Assembly: GCA_963575745.1 (NCBI GenBank)
Contig: CAUYUJ010017989.1
Coordinates: 74,772-107,271 of the forward strand
Source: Prorocentrum cordatum
Taxonomy: Eukaryota > Sar > Dinophyceae > Prorocentrales > Prorocentraceae
Length of the DNA: 32,500 nt
Direction: 5' to 3'
Shown: positions 32,172 through 32,500 of the stretch, one piece after another
How the letters are laid out: each line of letters opens with the position of its first letter
Position numbering within the stretch: the stretch's first letter is position 1
Notes under the pieces: generated by a model
Told to the model about the DNA's origin: nothing
The model's database searches: none
Seen by the model: only the letters and a program-made list of their open reading frames with translations
Program-made: the position numbers and the translations under genes

Positions 32172-32311
32172 TGACCGACCCCTAGCAAACCATCCCCTTC
32201 CGTGGCGTTCCCTTCGCCTGGCCCCAAGACCTGTGTGAGCGGCTGGGGGGGAACTCGAAAGGCGAGGATGGCGCCACGAGAGGGGATGGTTTGCTGGGGG
32301 GGTCGGTTGGG
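32172..32311. mobile_element. 140-bp foldback element
   Basis: CTAGCAAACCATCCCC, GTGGCG and TTCGCC on the left pair with GGCGAGGATGGCGCCAC and GGGGATGGTTTGCTGG on the right. The pairing continues outward through GACCGACCC / GGGTCGGTT, giving arms of about 45 bp around a 42-bp loop. No coding content. Confidence 0.8.
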
Positions 32312-32368
32312 CCGCGCCCGAGGGGGATGGGGACAGGGGGGGGGGGGTACGACATCTGCTGTGTGCAG

Positions 32369-32500
32369 CCTGTTTCGGCTCCGCCGCCAAGCCCTCTCCT
32401 CGGGCCTCCGGCGCCGGGGAATCCGCTACGTGGGCTGGTTCGCTGACCCCCCCTTTGCCGTCGGGGCGCTGGCACCGAGACCACTCGCTGCCTTGGAGGG
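32369..32500 (+). other. Possible exon running off the right edge
   Basis: After TGTGTGCAG one frame stays open to the window end, reading LFRLRRQALSSGL, RRRGIRYVGWFADPPFAV and ALAPRPLAALE. The mix of residues looks protein-like, but there is no recognised family and the upstream G-run is a poor acceptor context. Confidence 0.22.

Overview
The window reads as nuclear DNA of a large-genome eukaryote, most likely a dinoflagellate; I cannot name a genus. Three things point that way. The only convincing gene encodes tandem forkhead-associated (FHA) modules with a VGR-x-HQ start, a style I associate with dinoflagellate proteins. Its inferred introns fit GA and GC donors with an AG|G acceptor, a known dinoflagellate habit. 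Almost everything else is simple repeat, minisatellite, satellite or short foldback DNA. I see no bacterial operon, rRNA, tRNA, CRISPR array or spliced-leader sequence. The taxonomic call is an inference.

Layout. 1-3048 (+): the 3' part of an FHA gene in three exons (about 3-412, 758-931, 2526-3048); its second intron holds microsatellites and an inverted-repeat element. 3086-3612: a foldback element, a dispersed repeat and an (ATG)n tract. 3790-11080: a satellite of nine units of about 0.7 kb, with diverged relatives on both sides. 11.1-16.7 kb: low-information DNA with old degenerate tandem repeats, an A/C-only tract and a few weak exon-like readings. 16.8-21.2 kb: a dense repeat complex made of a 12-bp minisatellite bracketed by 38-bp direct repeats, a second minisatellite enclosed by inverted arms, two inverted 3 x 20-bp arrays, a 16-bp quasi-palindromic minisatellite and a long (GTA)n tract. 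21.6-22.5 kb: degenerate repeats and a foldback carrying nine TTGCAATCC motifs. 23.7-27.2 kb: a 3.5-kb ACT-type array with a higher-order duplication. 27.7-30.3 kb: an 8-bp minisatellite that alternates between GGGCTATA and GGGCACCC and has four conserved spacers. 30.7-32.3 kb: another foldback copy, a dispersed repeat and a 140-bp foldback; a possible exon runs off the right edge.

Apart from the FHA gene there is no sign of genes working together. The novelty is in the repeats: several unrelated families share one design, short tandem units enclosed by inverted or direct repeat arms. Long open readings across these arrays are consequences of repeat units lacking stop codons and are not annotated as genes.
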